Counted from the first letter of the stretch, positions 38,101-50,206 are shown. The stretch is DNA of 64,000 bases from Escallonia rubra (GCA_033065855.1 JAVXUO010001871.1:124001-188000); one strand, 5' to 3'. Numbers and translations are program-made. The notes: generated by a model not told the origin, from the letters alone.

Positions 38101-39615
38101 CTTGGCTTATCATGTCCTTTCTTATTTCAGTTTGAGGATTAACTTTGGTCTCCAAATTTGTTGGCTAATCTTCTTCTTGTTACATTCCTGTACTAGATGA
38201 CCATAATTCTTACAGTTTGTGCATTGGACATGTAACCATTCATAGTCCACCTTTTGTTGTACAATTATTCCCCTTGGACCTTTAATAGGTATAGTCTCAG
38301 GCAGTGTATTACCCATTTCAATTTCCACACATACCCTAGCAAAGCCCAATCTCTCTTTTTTGGCAATCATTTAATCCATGAATAATGGTTTGCCAATTGC
38401 ACTTGCTATTCTACTTATCATTTTTGTGGACCAAAATTGTAATAGTAAATGAGGAAATTTGATCCAGACATGTACCACATGGATCCCTTCCTTATCTATA
38501 TCCAGCAATTCAGACCATGGTTTGACAATTACAGGTTTATTGTCAAAGAACCATGGTCCTTTCTCCATGATATGGTGTTTAGCATTTGCATCATCAAAAT
38601 GAACCAGGAACATACCTGGTCGCAACAAGTTTCATGAAAAGGTTCCCACGTGTTTCCACTTCCTCATCATGAACCCTTGCATCACGTGGATAGGAGGTTT
38701 AGCCCCAAGCACATAGAAAACTATAGTATTCTTCCATTCTTTGAGATCTTCTTCAATGTCTTCCTGTGTATATTCAACGCCTTTAATTCCGTTAATTTCT
38801 TGTGGAATTATATATTCCAGCCTGTTTTCCTTCTAGAAATCAGGATTTGATGTTGCAATTGCCGTATACGATTTCTTTGTTTCCGAAATTCTTTGCCATA
38901 TGTTAGGGTTTCCTTGATCAGGTTTGATTTTCTGTATTGAGGGTAGAGGTGGAAATTCATCTTCCTTACCCGCTCCAATCGATTCAAAATTTGTTTGAAT
39001 TTCAACTGTTTGATTCTCCATCGGGGTACTTGCCTCAGGATTTTGATGAATTTCACGCATCTGAATTTCACGCGCCCCCAATTCAATTTTCACCTTTACA
39101 TTCAATGGTCCTTCATTGCCTGAATCTGAGGCCACGATCTCTGTCTGCTTGGTGTTGTCATTTAGGCACCTTTTCAGTTCTGCATCTTCATTAGAATCCG
39201 TTCGCAATAAATTTGTCTTCTCTTCTTGTTCGTTTAATTTTCTCATCAAAGCTTCGTTTACCGATTTGAGTTCAATTTGGGCATTTAATTGCAGAATCAC
39301 CTCTTTTGATCCCGATTCTTCATCTGAGTCCTTGCTTGATGCCACTCCACTTCCAGGTCTTATATCATTTACATCTTTATATTGTTGAGACCCAATTTCA
39401 ATGGTTCTTGTGAACTCCGGTGGAATGTACAGCCTTAGCGTGTTGTTTGCATGCGTGTTCTTCCATTCTTTACCCACAAATTTTGTTGCATATGGATCTT
39501 TAACTGGTCCTCTTAGCCGTGATGAAAGCCGCGATGTCGGCAGATTTGTAGCCGGCAACATCTTGCAAACTACGATTGCAGTTCTATGGTTGCTTTCATC
39601 CTCGCTCTAGTTGAT

Positions 39616-40518
39616 TCCTCTCCCCCCTTTCAAGAGAAAAGTTTTCTAGGACTAATTTGCTCGTGGTGGGTGTCGCTGCGTTTGTGGAAAACTTTGTTAG
39701 GCTCCAGTTGGTGGGGATATTGAGCGGGTGTGTAGTGGCTAGTGTCTGGAGGTGCGGTGGTGGAGCCTTGGGCTTGTTTATGTGGTGGTTGCTTTGTTAG
39801 AGGTATCAATGGTTGGAGGTGCAGTAGAAACCAATAGTCTAGCACATCTTCGCATTCGTCTCACTAAAATAAGAACAACATACAGTTCCAAGATAATAGC
39901 CTCCGCTCCTAAATAAAATTGAGGGGCACGATCATGGAAAGTATTGTTGTTTTGAAAAGCGTCACAACTGATTAACCATAAATTTAAACGTGTTTTCACA
40001 TAAGTGACAAACAAATATTGTTGTTTTGAAAATCGTCACTACTGATTAACCATAAATTTAAACGTGTTTTCTTATAAGCGACAAACAAATTTCTTTGTTC
40101 TTTTTTTTGGTGTTTGTTAAAAGTTATAAATGATTTACTTTCTGATGGTGGTCACTTTCCTTTTCGCTGAAATTCACAAGTTTGAATCTCCCGCTATGAC
40201 AATGAGGGAGAAGGTACCCCAATTCAGTTAGTTATACACTGTAGACCAAAAAAATTGAAAAACAAATAAACTTATCTATGGGCCAGCCTCGTGAAAGCCA
40301 AATATTTTATAGGCCACGTAATTAATCTGCAATCTTGGGCCAGATAGAGTGCTTCTTCAAGGGCTAGGCTAGCTCATAGGAGATATAAGCTTACTCCACT
40401 CAACAGGGGACTCCTATCCAATGGAGCCCCAGAGGCAACGAGTTCCAGCCTCTCCATTTGAGGTTCAATCAACTTTACCATGAGTGGTCTTTAAATAGTT
40501 GAGTACCTAAAGATCAAG
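39616..40518. other. Intergenic with a 74-bp tandem duplication
   Basis: No gene. At about 39,943-40,090 a 74-bp unit (TTGTTGTTTTGAAAA... to ...GTGACAAACAAATA) occurs twice in tandem with a few differences. Confidence 0.7.
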
Positions 40519-40535
40519 TCTAGTTAAATAGTTTG

Positions 40536-40873
40536 AGGCTATGGAATTGGGGATTACTTCAGTTATTTTAGAAGGAGATAAATCCAGCGTTATTAGCCTG
40601 TTACAAGGAAAATCTGGAGCCAGGCCGGAGGTTGATGTGGTGATTTTTGATTGTCTCTCACTGCCAAATATTTTCGTCACTGCAAGTTCTCTTTTAGCGG
40701 TTGTAGGGTAAATGAGGTAGCTCATGTGATGGCAGAGCATGGTCGTAAGGAACTACATAAGATTACATGGTGTCATGTACCACCTGTGTGGTTAGTAAAC
40801 TCTCTCCGAAGAGATATTGGGTTCTGTTAATTTTTATTATTCGTAGTATATTCATATCGATTGAAAAAAAAAG
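40536..40873 (+). mobile_element. 5'-truncated LINE tail with RNase H remnant
   Basis: A plus-strand frame reads FEAMELGITSVILEGDKSSV and then LLQGKSGARPEVDVVIFDC, the wording of the RNase H-like (RVT_3) domain found at the end of plant L1 ORF2. Frame breaks follow. It ends in an A-run at about 40,863-40,872. The same word, GTCTAGTTAAATAGTTTG and GTCTAGTTAAAGAGTTGT, lies just before and just after, and looks like the target duplication of a LINE insertion (40,519-40,536 and 40,874-40,891). It is a dead, 5'-truncated copy. Confidence 0.75.
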
Positions 40874-40891
40874 GTCTAGTTAAAGAGTTGT

Positions 40892-41534
40892 TTAAATTGA
40901 TTGGGAAAAAAGGTTAATTTTGATTAAATCCAGATTAATCAGTTTTCGAGGTATTTGGGAAAAAAAGTAAATTGATCAAATTTGTTTAACGTGCTCAAAA
41001 TTGATTAAATGTAGAATCCTCATTTTCTTTGATTTTGATTTAACTAGCTTTTGAGAATCAAGTTTGACAAAGATAATTATCAAACATCCTCACATATAAG
41101 CTGAGATTAAATGCCCCCTTTAAAGTTGAAACATTATATGGTACTTTTACCATACTAAATCTACTTTCATCGTTTCTTATCTAAACACCTTTAACAACTT
41201 TTAATCTACTATTCTTTAAAAACATTAAAACTGATTTTTAGTAACTGATTCATATTTAATTAAAACTACTTTTTAGAATCAATCCTAAAGGGCTTCTTAA
41301 ATGACCTAGTCTACGTCTACGTCCCTGCATTAGCGACGCTATGAACTAAATGTCATCATGTTGTCAAATAAAAATTGGCAGCTACGAGAGAGGAAACCAA
41401 AGAGGGTAAGGGAGATGGATTAGATATAGAAGTGATGAAAGTTTTTGCTAAGAGGTAAAGAATTAGTGTTGGGAAACTTAATGAAAACATGTCAGTTAAG
41501 ACTCGCATACCGAGACAAGCTAGTGATTATTGCC
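40892..41534. other. AT-rich intergenic DNA
   Basis: No gene or clear repeat seen. Confidence 0.5.
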
Positions 41535-42909
41535 TAGGGATGGCAATTAGATCCGCACCCGCCGGATCCCGCCCCGCTAGGAGCGGGTTATTTTGACTTT
41601 GACCGGGTTATGGGGCGGGTATGGTATTTTTAAAAAAAATCACAACGGGTTAGGGTCGGGTATGGTATTCTGCCCAACCCGCCCCGCTATCCGACCCGTA
41701 CCCGCCCCGTTATGCACCAGCTAATCTCTGCCGTCCATCCATATATATATATAGTCCCTTCCAACCCTAATATTATCATTCTTCTCTTAATCTCTTCACT
41801 TCCTACCGCCGCTGCCTGCTTGGCTCCCCTTTCCCCACAAATAGTCGACGTCCACCTCCACCTCGGCGACCACCGTCCAGCTTTCCTCCACACCGTCGGC
41901 GTCCATCTCAACCTTGGTGACCACAGTCCACCGCTCCACCGCACTGTCAGCTTCCATCTCCACCTCGGCGACCACCGTCCAGCTTACCTCCACACCGTCG
42001 GCGTCCATCTCCACCTCGGTGACCACAGTCCACCGCTCCACCGCACCGTCAGCTTCCATCTCCACCTCGGCGACCACCGTCCAGCTTTCCTCCACACCGT
42101 CGGCGTCCATCTCCACCTTGGTGACCACAGTCCACCGCTCCACCACACCGTCAGCTTCCATCTCCACCTCGGCGACCACTGTACACCTATTCCCCGCAAA
42201 GACGGCGTCCACCTCCACCTTCGCAATCACGTCCACCGTCGGCGTCCGGCGGCTCGATTTCACTCCAATCCTTCGTGATCTGTCAGAGTGTCACTTGAGA
42301 AAGCAAGTTTTTTAGCCAATGTATTCTGAGTTTGCATAATTTCTTTCTAGACATCGTAATGGTGGTGCTTGGACATGCCCATGGATTGCCAACTAAGTTG
42401 AGGAGTCTTAAAGAATGTTATAGTGGAGACTTCAATTTACAGTATTGCGTAACCATTATTTTGCTTCCGTTTTCCTTTTCAAGTTTCTACTCTGGTCAGT
42501 GTGTTTTGTGCAACCCAACCATTACCTTTCCCTGATTCTTGCTTGTAACTTGTTTTTGTTTTGTGGTTGAAGTGTTGCCTTTTAGTCAATTCTTTTTTTG
42601 GTTTTGTGATTGAATTTTTAATTATTCAGTGTTTTATGAAGTGATGAATCATGAGAATTGTAGTGGCTCTGTGGTTGAAGATGGATTACTTGCCTGAAAT
42701 GACAAACTAGACAGTTTTGAGCCCTACAGGGGAAGGGCGGGGCGGATCGGGGCGGGGATGGGTTTTCAATCTTGGTTAGGATCGGTTATGGTTTTGTATA
42801 TAAATAACCCGGTGGTAGGGCGGGGCGGGGCGGAGTGGGATTTTAGGGCTACCGGGGCGGGTGCGGATTTTATAAGATCCGCATCCGACCCGCCCCATTG
42901 CCATCCCTA
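41535..42909. mobile_element. Non-autonomous TIR element (TAGGGATGGCAA type, possibly hAT)
   Basis: Both ends read TAGGGATGGCAAT when viewed inward, followed by GC-rich words (GGATCCGCACCCGCC-like on both sides), giving a 1,375-bp inverted-repeat element. TAGGG ends are common in hAT-type elements, but I could not find a clean 8-bp target duplication, so the superfamily is uncertain. The core carries a 102-bp minisatellite and no transposase. Confidence 0.6.
41849..42180. repeat. 102-bp minisatellite made of two 51-bp half units
   Basis: The unit CACCTCGGCGACCACCGTCC... recurs at an exact 102-bp step (GTCCAG at 41,875, 41,977 and 42,079), about three and a half times. Each unit is two related 51-bp halves, one ending GGCGTCCATCTC and the other AGCTTCCATCTC. 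Since 51 and 102 divide by three, frames stay open on both strands: a 188-aa plus-strand frame (HLHLGDHRPAF repeats) and a 155-aa minus-strand frame (VEMEADG... repeats). No sign of real coding was found. Confidence 0.9.
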
Positions 42910-43661
42910 GGTGAGACTTACCTAAGATATCGTATAGTTGGATATCCCAAATGAAATGATCAATCAGAAGGCACACTTCACTTTTGTGATAACTTTCTCT
43001 TTTTATTATTATTATTATGTTCTTTAGTTTAGAAGGTAGTATCACAAGTCGGCTTACACGAACCATTCCATTAGAATAACCAACATTTAACATATTTGTC
43101 CTTCGTGTTTAAGCCCATCGGGATTCTCTCATAAATTGATCCAGTTTTGGATTTCAAAATCAACCAGGGTTAGAATTTAGCGGGGAGGTTAAAGAAAAAG
43201 TAAAAGACTTACGTTGAAGTAAGTTCATGATGTAAAGTTCAAATTCAATGCAATATATATTGGGACTGAGCAAGCAACGGTCGAAGATCTTGTTAATTGG
43301 AGGGAAACTGGAAAATGCCACGCACGGCTATGGTTAAGTTTCAATACACCGACCGATTACCCCGCCCAACTCCATCTTTAAAAGCTTCTATTGTGAACAG
43401 AGAAACCCCTTTGATTTCACCCTCTATTCATCTCATCTCTCTCTCAGAATTTCTGATTTTAGCCTTGCACTCTGTATCCCCCACGGCCAAGAAATTATCT
43501 GCACCTTAAAAAGAAGGAAAGAGAAAAAGGAATCATTGAGGGCTTGTTTTGCCTCTGTTTTTGGTCCCCCCAAAACCCTGTTTTCCTGCCCTTACACTCT
43601 CTTTGACCCATTGAAATCTCTCTCCACGTTTGAATTCAACTGCTGCTTCAGGCCCAGATCA
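42910..43661. promoter_or_regulatory. Upstream region and 5' leader of the PLATZ gene
   Basis: About 750 bp between the repeat element and the PLATZ start. The last 300 bp are pyrimidine-rich (CTCTCTCTC near 43,435; CCTGTTTTCC; CTCTCTCC), as is common in plant 5' leaders. No certain TATA box was picked. Confidence 0.35.
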
Positions 43662-45535
43662 ATGGTAAGCAGCACCAATTCACCTTTTTACCTGTGATTC
43701 AATTCACTCCCAATTCGTTAGTGTTTGCACCAAGAAACGATTCTGTTTCACCTTCTTGTGCTTGTGTAGGCGTGTGTTGTGTGTGTGTGTGTGAGTGTCA
43801 CTGTATGTTTTCTTCCCTGCAAGTACATTCTGGATTTCACAGTCTTTAATAGTACGTTTTTACTATATTTCGCGAACCACCCCGTTCTTGATTTCTCTTT
43901 TGTTTCTCTCTGCAATTTCATAAATTATCTCTTTCCCTCTCTCTCTCTCGCACGCATACACAGCTAGAATCTTAAAAAACTCTCTTTCACAAAACTCTGA
44001 CCTCCCCATAACCCATTAATAAAACCCTTCTGCTTTTCACCCTAAATTTGGATGGCTAGCATGATTAGAGATTAGCCAAACATGTTTATGTTTAACAGTG
44101 AAAATCTTGCATGATTTGGGGTTCTTTTTGACAGGAAGTTGATATACCCCACTGGTTGCCTAACTTCTTGGCTACCCCTTACTTTGTGGCCAACTGCAAT
44201 GTTCACGCTGACCTTCCCGATAACGTGAGGAGATTCTTCTGCATTGCCTGCGAGAGGTCCGTTTGCAGGCACTGCCTCGCCACCGCCGAACATCCTGTTG
44301 GTATCCACGAATTCATCCAAGTCCACGTGTATGTCAATCACTGCGTTGTTCGAACTGAAGACATGATCCCGTATTTCAACTGCGATGAAATTGAAGTCAG
44401 TCTTTCTTTCTCTGTAGTCTTGCACGAGTTGTTGCTCAGAAACCCTTTTGTTGGTTTTACTTCTTTAATTTAGACTACAACATCATACCAAGAATGCTTT
44501 TCCTCTTCTTCCTTTTGTCGTTCCTTTATTATCCAGTTTTAGCCTTGATTACCAGCAGTTTGTTGGTTTTATTTTCTTCTGTTTTCAGTTTTTAAGAGGA
44601 ACAATTGGACAATTTCACTTATACACTTCAGTTTTGGTAAAAAAAAATATAAAAACTCCTGTAATTTTGGTTGCTTCTTGCGCTTAAAATTCAGGAATCT
44701 TTCCGTTGATTCGAACTGCCTAAAATGTTGAACAGACTCCTGGTTCGTCCTTTATCTGAGCCTATATATATTTGCATTTCTATGTTATGAAATGATTCTT
44801 CTGTTCTTTCTCTGCGCTTTCTTTAGTTAAGAAACTATATCCAGAAATGTTTACAAGAACAATCTCATTATTCCATTCTGCTGCAACCAAATTTAGTATA
44901 TAATATATGGCTTATTCTTAAGCTAATATTCTATTTACTGATTCATTATTTTGTTGGTTAGGTTGTTTAGTCTGTAACGTCGTATAATTAGTAACATACA
45001 ATAGTTAATGTAAGAGTTGCAGTTCTAATTAAGACTGGCAGGAACCCAGGCCAAAATTTACAGTTCCAAAAAAAAAAAAACCAACACTTTTCACAAATTC
45101 TAATAGTATTTGCTTTGCTGTGTGTTCTTTCATTTTTCATTGGATCCTTAAATCCAGTTGGTATAAGGAATTCTCCATTCCACTGTTTATTGACAGGATT
45201 ATGTACTCAATCGCCAATTAGTTGTACATCTGAATCCCCGGACTACATCTGCACGGCGTATATTGCCGAGGCGCTATCTCTGTGACACTTGTCAATTTGG
45301 ATTCATAGATGAGAGCTTCTGCTGCATTGCTTGCAAGGTACTGAATTGTATTATATTGCCATAAAGTTAATTTCATCCATATTTTTGTAGATGTGATATG
45401 GCCGTACTTTGTGAATGTTTTCAGTATGACCTGATGCGTCCTGAAGAGGACCATCCGCGAAAGAAGCGACGCAGACAACCGTTCAAGGAGGAGGGCTTCC
45501 CTGATGCCAGAAAAAATTGCAACTTTATACGTTAA
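43662..45535 (+). CDS. PLATZ zinc-binding transcription factor
   Basis: PLATZ proteins are plant zinc-dependent DNA-binding repressors that act in the nucleus. Four exons give 171 aa: 43662-43664 (ATG only), 44135-44395, 45197-45337 and 45425-45535, all GT-AG with every junction in phase 0. A first coding exon of just the start codon is typical of the family. The protein starts MEVDIPHWLPNFLATPYF. The first zinc-ligand set is CNVH, CIAC, CRHC and later His residues (about 20-57), and the second is CDTC...CCIAC (about 115-134). A basic stretch RKKRRRR-like (PRKKRRRQPF, about 147-156) is a likely nuclear signal. The C-terminal tail after it is short and unlike the usual family end, and the stop lies at the edge of a rearranged SABATH fragment, so the last residues may be altered. 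Otherwise it looks intact. Confidence 0.93.
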
Positions 45536-45536
45536 G

Positions 45537-45652
45537 CATCCTAAATCTGCAGTGCAAAATGTGTTTGAAGCTGAAATCAGGCTTCCGAAATCAAGCGTCT
45601 CGGCAATCACCTCGAGGATCAGATCCTTTCAATTAATGTAGGAACCTTCTCT
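45537..45652 (-). pseudogene. SABATH pseudogene, start of exon 2 only
   Basis: On the minus strand an acceptor (TTTCTGCAG-like) at 45,653-45,654 is followed by the first about 115 bp of SABATH exon 2, readable as EVIAETLDFGSLISASNTFC and then TADLGC, the beginning of the SAM loop. An early in-frame stop and length changes occur before that. It is cut within the SAM loop, one or two bases from the PLATZ stop codon. It is a separate relic from the exon 1 relic at 31.9 kb, because its own exon 1 should lie at higher coordinates and was not found. Confidence 0.8.
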
Positions 45653-46379
45653 CTGCAGAATAGAAATACGAAAATGCCGTTAATGTTCCTTTTTTGCAAC
45701 ATCATTCATTTGCAAAGTGCTGGACTCTCTTGCCCTCTCCCCCTCTAATTCCCAGTGAACGTACTGTGGCAAAATATTTTGACTCATGTCTAAATGTGAC
45801 ATTGTGAATATTCATGAGGCATCAATAAAGCCAGAGAACTGGAGAAACTATGCAAGTAAACTTCGGTAACCATATCGAAACGTTCTTTGTGGACGAAGCA
45901 AGTTCGATTTAGGTTGGTCCCTTAAGTAGTACTGTATTACATTTGTGCTCTAATTTGTTATGAGAAACTGAGTCCAAGCATTCAGCTTCGATAGTCAAGC
46001 GCAGGTTGCTAGAGTTTCTGTAGAGGTACATTTTCTTTTTGTTCTCGAGTCGGACGTTGTTATGGAACATGCCGATCCTGAACAGATTTTAAAGGGCTTG
46101 GTTTGCTGATTTTTAAGTGATAAAGTGGTGTAGCCCGATTTCTGTCGGCATAACTTGCTATCGATCTTCTTCTTGTCATGCCTATGATGACCTATGCTCT
46201 GAAACTTTTAGCGCAAATGCAAGAGAAATAGGAGAAGATTTGGAATGTCAACTTGAATTTCCATAATGGCTGACAACTAAAACTGGCAAGTGGGTTTACT
46301 CATAAACTAACCAATTGCAGGCTTCACCATTTTCTCATCTCCCCTAGAGGTCACACACTGTTGCTAAAGGGTTGCCACT
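45653..46379. repeat. SABATH intron/flank segment (copy 2, without the Copia)
   Basis: From about 45,921 this matches 25,657-25,956 and then, without interruption, 30,803-31,000. It is the empty-site paralogue of the Copia insertion. The match stops near 46,380, where an LTR fossil begins. The part before 45,921 is probably intron 1 of the exon 2 relic. Confidence 0.75.
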
Positions 46380-48800
46380 AGTGGTGCACCGCCTCGGAAA
46401 AAATCTGATAAATGGATTTTATGTAATCGCCATCTTATTTTATTTAACAAACTAGGAAAAATAAAAAAATCTTAAAAGTGACTCTAAAGTGTCCAAGAAA
46501 GACGACTGATCTATCGAAACCAAGAGAATTTTACGGGGACTTAGTTACGCAACGGGTAGATGTTAGGCACCCGCCGCAACCTTTCGGTCTTTACTTTGTT
46601 TTTAATGATTTTTGGCATATAAAAAAAAGATAGCCTGCAAAATGTAACAAGACTCACCCTAAGCTAATTATTATTTTTTTGACTTGAACTCGACAACAAG
46701 GTCGAATTGCCAACGTATCTGATCAGACTAATCGGAATTAAAACTATCGTAGTTCGACTCTTATCTCATGCAAAATGTAAAAGACTTTTTTATGTTTTTT
46801 AAATGAAATGTAACTACGAGGAAGGATATGCTTTAGACCATTATTATCTAAGTTAATCTAGAAAACTGTAAATGTACCTCGAGAATGCGCTTGCTTAGAA
46901 ACTTTGGAGATCCTTATGATGAATCCATGATGCATGTAACTTGTGTATATAGAAGTGATTATGAAGAGCTAAATTCCTATTAGAGATGATCTACCACTTT
47001 TCATGAAAAAAATGATATAAAAGTTCTAGAGAGAAAAAGCTTGTCCTAAAAAATAAAGGCGAAGGGCCTACTAATAATGGTCTGGAATGCCAAAAATGGT
47101 AAGAATGATCATTACAATTTGTGATTTGATGACAAGATAGAATCTGTGTGATAAAAATCGCAGATTGACAAAAATCAACTAATCGGTTAGTTCATTCCAT
47201 AAACAATTTTTTTCCAAATTTAGAACATTACCAGACCCTAATTCTGTAATTGTCTCTAAAAGTACAGCTAAGATGTACCAGATTCGGGAATTATCTCTAG
47301 ATTTCATATAAATCAAGGATTAATCACATATATCAAGGATAAATCATGAAACGTTGCCAAGTCTTTTAATCGATCACAATCTCTTAACTTGACTTGGGTT
47401 AAACCTTAACTAATTAGGCTAGTTATCCAATGGACCGGGCCTAATTAATTTGGGCTAAACTGATTGGACTTTAACTAGACTGGACTGACTAAGCTGAATT
47501 AAGTAAATAAGGCATGTTACTTATTATCAGGTTTACACCCAACATTAAATAATAAACTTTATTTATTAATAAAGCCTGACATGAATTAATAAAAAGATAA
47601 AATAAAATGACAAAAATGGGGTGTCTACAGAGCCCCTTGGTAAGGAACTCAAGTGCGAGCGAAAAAGCACCACATGACTCAAGACATACTCTAAAGACTC
47701 ACACAAATATGAGGTCGAGCTTTTGCAAAGTTTTCTTACGTATCCTTGGAAATGAATCAAACCAACGCAATTCAGGAAAGAGGTGCCCTTCAAAGTCATA
47801 GCCAACAACGCGTAAAAACGGATGGACGTTTAGGGACTTGGAAATCCCATTGACATCTGGTAGCGATTGGACACTTCATGTGTGGAAGTCAGAGCCAACA
47901 ATGCGTAAAAGCGGATGGGCATTTCGACACATAGAGAAAAGACTCACGAGCAAAAATTAGAGCCAATAACGTTTGGAAGCCGTTGGACGCTTTGAAACCA
48001 AGGGAAAGGTATTCGTAGAGAGGGCGCACATGAATCTTTTTGGATATGCCAATTGAACTGGAATTGGACTGAGAATAAAACTGGGATAATAAGGTATGCG
48101 ATACTCATATCGACCAAGACTGAGGGTTTATACCCTCTATCAATGGACTTCGAATGGGACGGGGATTGTGAAAAAGATAATGCATGACTTTCTCGTACTA
48201 ACTCGTACTGAGAGTATACTACTCTCGAATTGGATCCGGACTGGAAAAATGGGGAATGTAACTGACCTACACGTACTGACAGACTTGAACTGAAAAATGG
48301 TTGCACCCTCTGGAGGTTGCCTACATACCCTCATTCGGAAGGGATCAAGTCAAATGTAGTTAAGAATTAATTTGGAAAAAAGACTTTAAATACCCTTGGA
48401 CTCAAAATTGGGCCTGAAAAAGAAAAGATAGGAGCATGATTGAAAAGTTATGGCAAGAATGACATTTTACTTTCTTCTTATTTAAAACCTTTTTTTAAAT
48501 TTTCTTCTTGAAGGCAGAACATTATAGTCTAGACTTGGAGACAGGACAAAGACACTGACCTTGAGTGTCAGGATAGGGGAATCACATGTAGCCCCTGGAC
48601 AGGAATGCAGACAGATGAATGCTGGATATTCAATGAACTGGAGAATGACATAACCATCCCGACTGCCATAAAAGGGGAATCACTGGGGGCTTCTAGACAA
48701 AATGCATTCAGACGACATTGACTATGCAATGAACTGAAAGATGACATACTCTATTATGACAGTCGTGAAAGGAGAATCAAAGTGAGCTTGTAACATTCCA
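46380..48800 (-). mobile_element. LTR-retrotransposon fossil, minus strand (Ogre/Tat-like LTR)
   Basis: On the minus strand an LTR starts TGTAGACACCCCATTTTTG at 47,629, right after a polypurine tract (CCAAGGGGCTC), and runs to about 46,380. It contains a TTGCCAACGTATCTG word near 46,710 that is typical of Ogre/Tat-like LTRs (family call from memory). On the internal side (47,640-48,000) there are short diverged repeats with TTGGCT words; beyond that, to about 48,800, it is unassigned and may be internal sequence. No coding domain was recognised. It is old and broken. Confidence 0.55.
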
Positions 48801-48955
48801 CACTTTTTCGAGCTGTTTAAAATAATTTATCTGTGATCCAAAAAATAAATAGGCAATAATTTTGAGCGATACTCAGGTGTTAGTAGATTATGAAAGCTTT
48901 AAATGATCTTGGGGTCAAAATGTAATTTTAAAAAGTTTTGGGGTCATTTTAAAAA

Positions 48956-50163
48956 GGGATAATATCACTTATATCCCTGAGTTTAGGGATAAATTACAGT
49001 CAAAGACATAAGTTTTAAAATTTTGCACTCTTATCCAAAATGTTAAAATTTTGTATCATATATGACCACCGTTAGGGTTCTGTGACCCTAACTAACGGTT
49101 TTTGCTGATGTAGTAATATCATATTTTGGAAATGACAATATTACCCCTCATACATATTTTATACATATCCTCTTCCTTCCCATTTTCTTTGCTCTCTTTC
49201 CATTTCTTCTCTCCTTGCTCTCATAATCTTGATTCTGTCTTCCCATCTCTATCTAATTCCAATGTCTAATTCCAAAACAAAAGGCCACCACCTGCCACCT
49301 CCACGATCGTCCCACCATCGGCGTCACCTCCAACACGAAAACCAAAACCACCACCATCAGTCCAGCCATACGCACCACCACCGTCGTTTCAGTCATTAAC
49401 CAGCCAATCAACGGGGCATCACCAGTCACCAAACCCACCACAAACCCATCACAGATTCAATCCACCACGGCACCTTTCCCAGATCTCCATCCCTATCAGC
49501 CACCATCATACCCAGATCTCCATCCTTATCCACCATACCGAGATTTGGGTATGCTGCCAATACTTTTTGGGGTGGTCTTGGTGGAAGGATGTGGACGACT
49601 GCGAGTCCCAATTTCTACCGGAGTTTTTTGACTGGATATCAGCGTCTAAGAACCCCAGGTTTTCAAATACTACAGGAACTCGATAATTAGAAGTTTCAGG
49701 GAGAATCCTAGGTGAAAGGATAAGGTTTACAGAGGCCAGGAAGAGCATAATTACAGACGTGGGTTCGGTTCGGAGGGTATTTGATTTCTTGAAAACTTGG
49801 GGTTTAATTAATTATTTTGGTCCAAAGACGCAGTTGAAGTGGATTAATAAGGATGGCAAGTCTAGTGCCGTGGCGGCGAATGGCAGTAATGATTCAGTAA
49901 ATAATTTCTTGGTAGTGGTTATGGTTATTGGATGTGGAAGAATGTGAATGACAGTGGTTGTTCGATGGGTTTGAGAAGGGATAGAAAAAGAGAATGGGAA
50001 TAGAGAGGAGTGGATTGTTCTAGAGGGCAATTATGTCATTTTACACAAAAATTTAACACCATCTGTATTCCGTGTGGTCAACGGATATAATTAATATAAA
50101 CACAAACTTGTGTCCTCGGCTGTAATTTACCCCTAAACTGAGGGATATAAATAATATTATCCC
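48956..50163. mobile_element. Non-autonomous MULE-like element, 1,208 bp
   Basis: Inverted repeats of about 65 bp (left GGGATAATATCACTTATATC; right its near complement) are flanked by a perfect 9-bp duplication, TTTTAAAAA, at 48,947-48,955 and 50,164-50,172. The core has a C-rich plus strand (CCACCACC, CCACCATCGG) over about 49,270-49,540 and no transposase. The TIR differs from those of the other elements in this window. Confidence 0.87.
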
Positions 50164-50204
50164 TTTTAAAAACTTTGGGGCTGAAATGTAAATTGTTTAT
50201 TAGA

Positions 50205-50206
<2 letters not shown>

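Larger units (their letters stand above)
33225..39615 (-). mobile_element. L1-type LINE, near full length, split by a solo LTR
   Basis: A minus-strand LINE of about 5.0 kb without its insertion. ORF1 starts at 39,561 and ends near 37,880. It has a DUF4283-type RNA-binding region (LVHFDDANAKHHIMEKGPW, about 38,600-38,540) and a CCHC knuckle (CTNCKNYGHLVQEC, about 38,215), with stops, one at about 38,371. ORF2 starts at about 37,838 with the endonuclease (ASWNIKGLNG; WLVASDFNVI near 37,425). The reverse transcriptase follows: PNRAPGPDGYSAEFF (about 36,490), DLQKAYDSVSW (about 36,090), GLRQGDPISPYLF (about 35,920) and CFADDLFLL (about 34,405). The 3' end has an A-rich tail at about 33,225-33,240. 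It is broken and not mobile. A solo LTR sits inside the reverse transcriptase region. Confidence 0.88.

Noticed and set aside
41712-42278. 188-aa His/Leu repeat protein
   Set aside because: It is made by a 102-bp minisatellite inside a TIR element, and the opposite strand is open too.
45218-45610. 130-aa minus-strand frame across the PLATZ end and SABATH relic
   Set aside because: It mixes antisense PLATZ exons and introns with a pseudogene piece; both parts are explained on their own.
31899-45652. One SABATH pseudogene made of the exon 1 relic at 31.9 kb and exon 2 relic at 45.6 kb
   Set aside because: On the minus strand exon 2 must lie at lower coordinates than exon 1; here it lies higher, so they are two relics.
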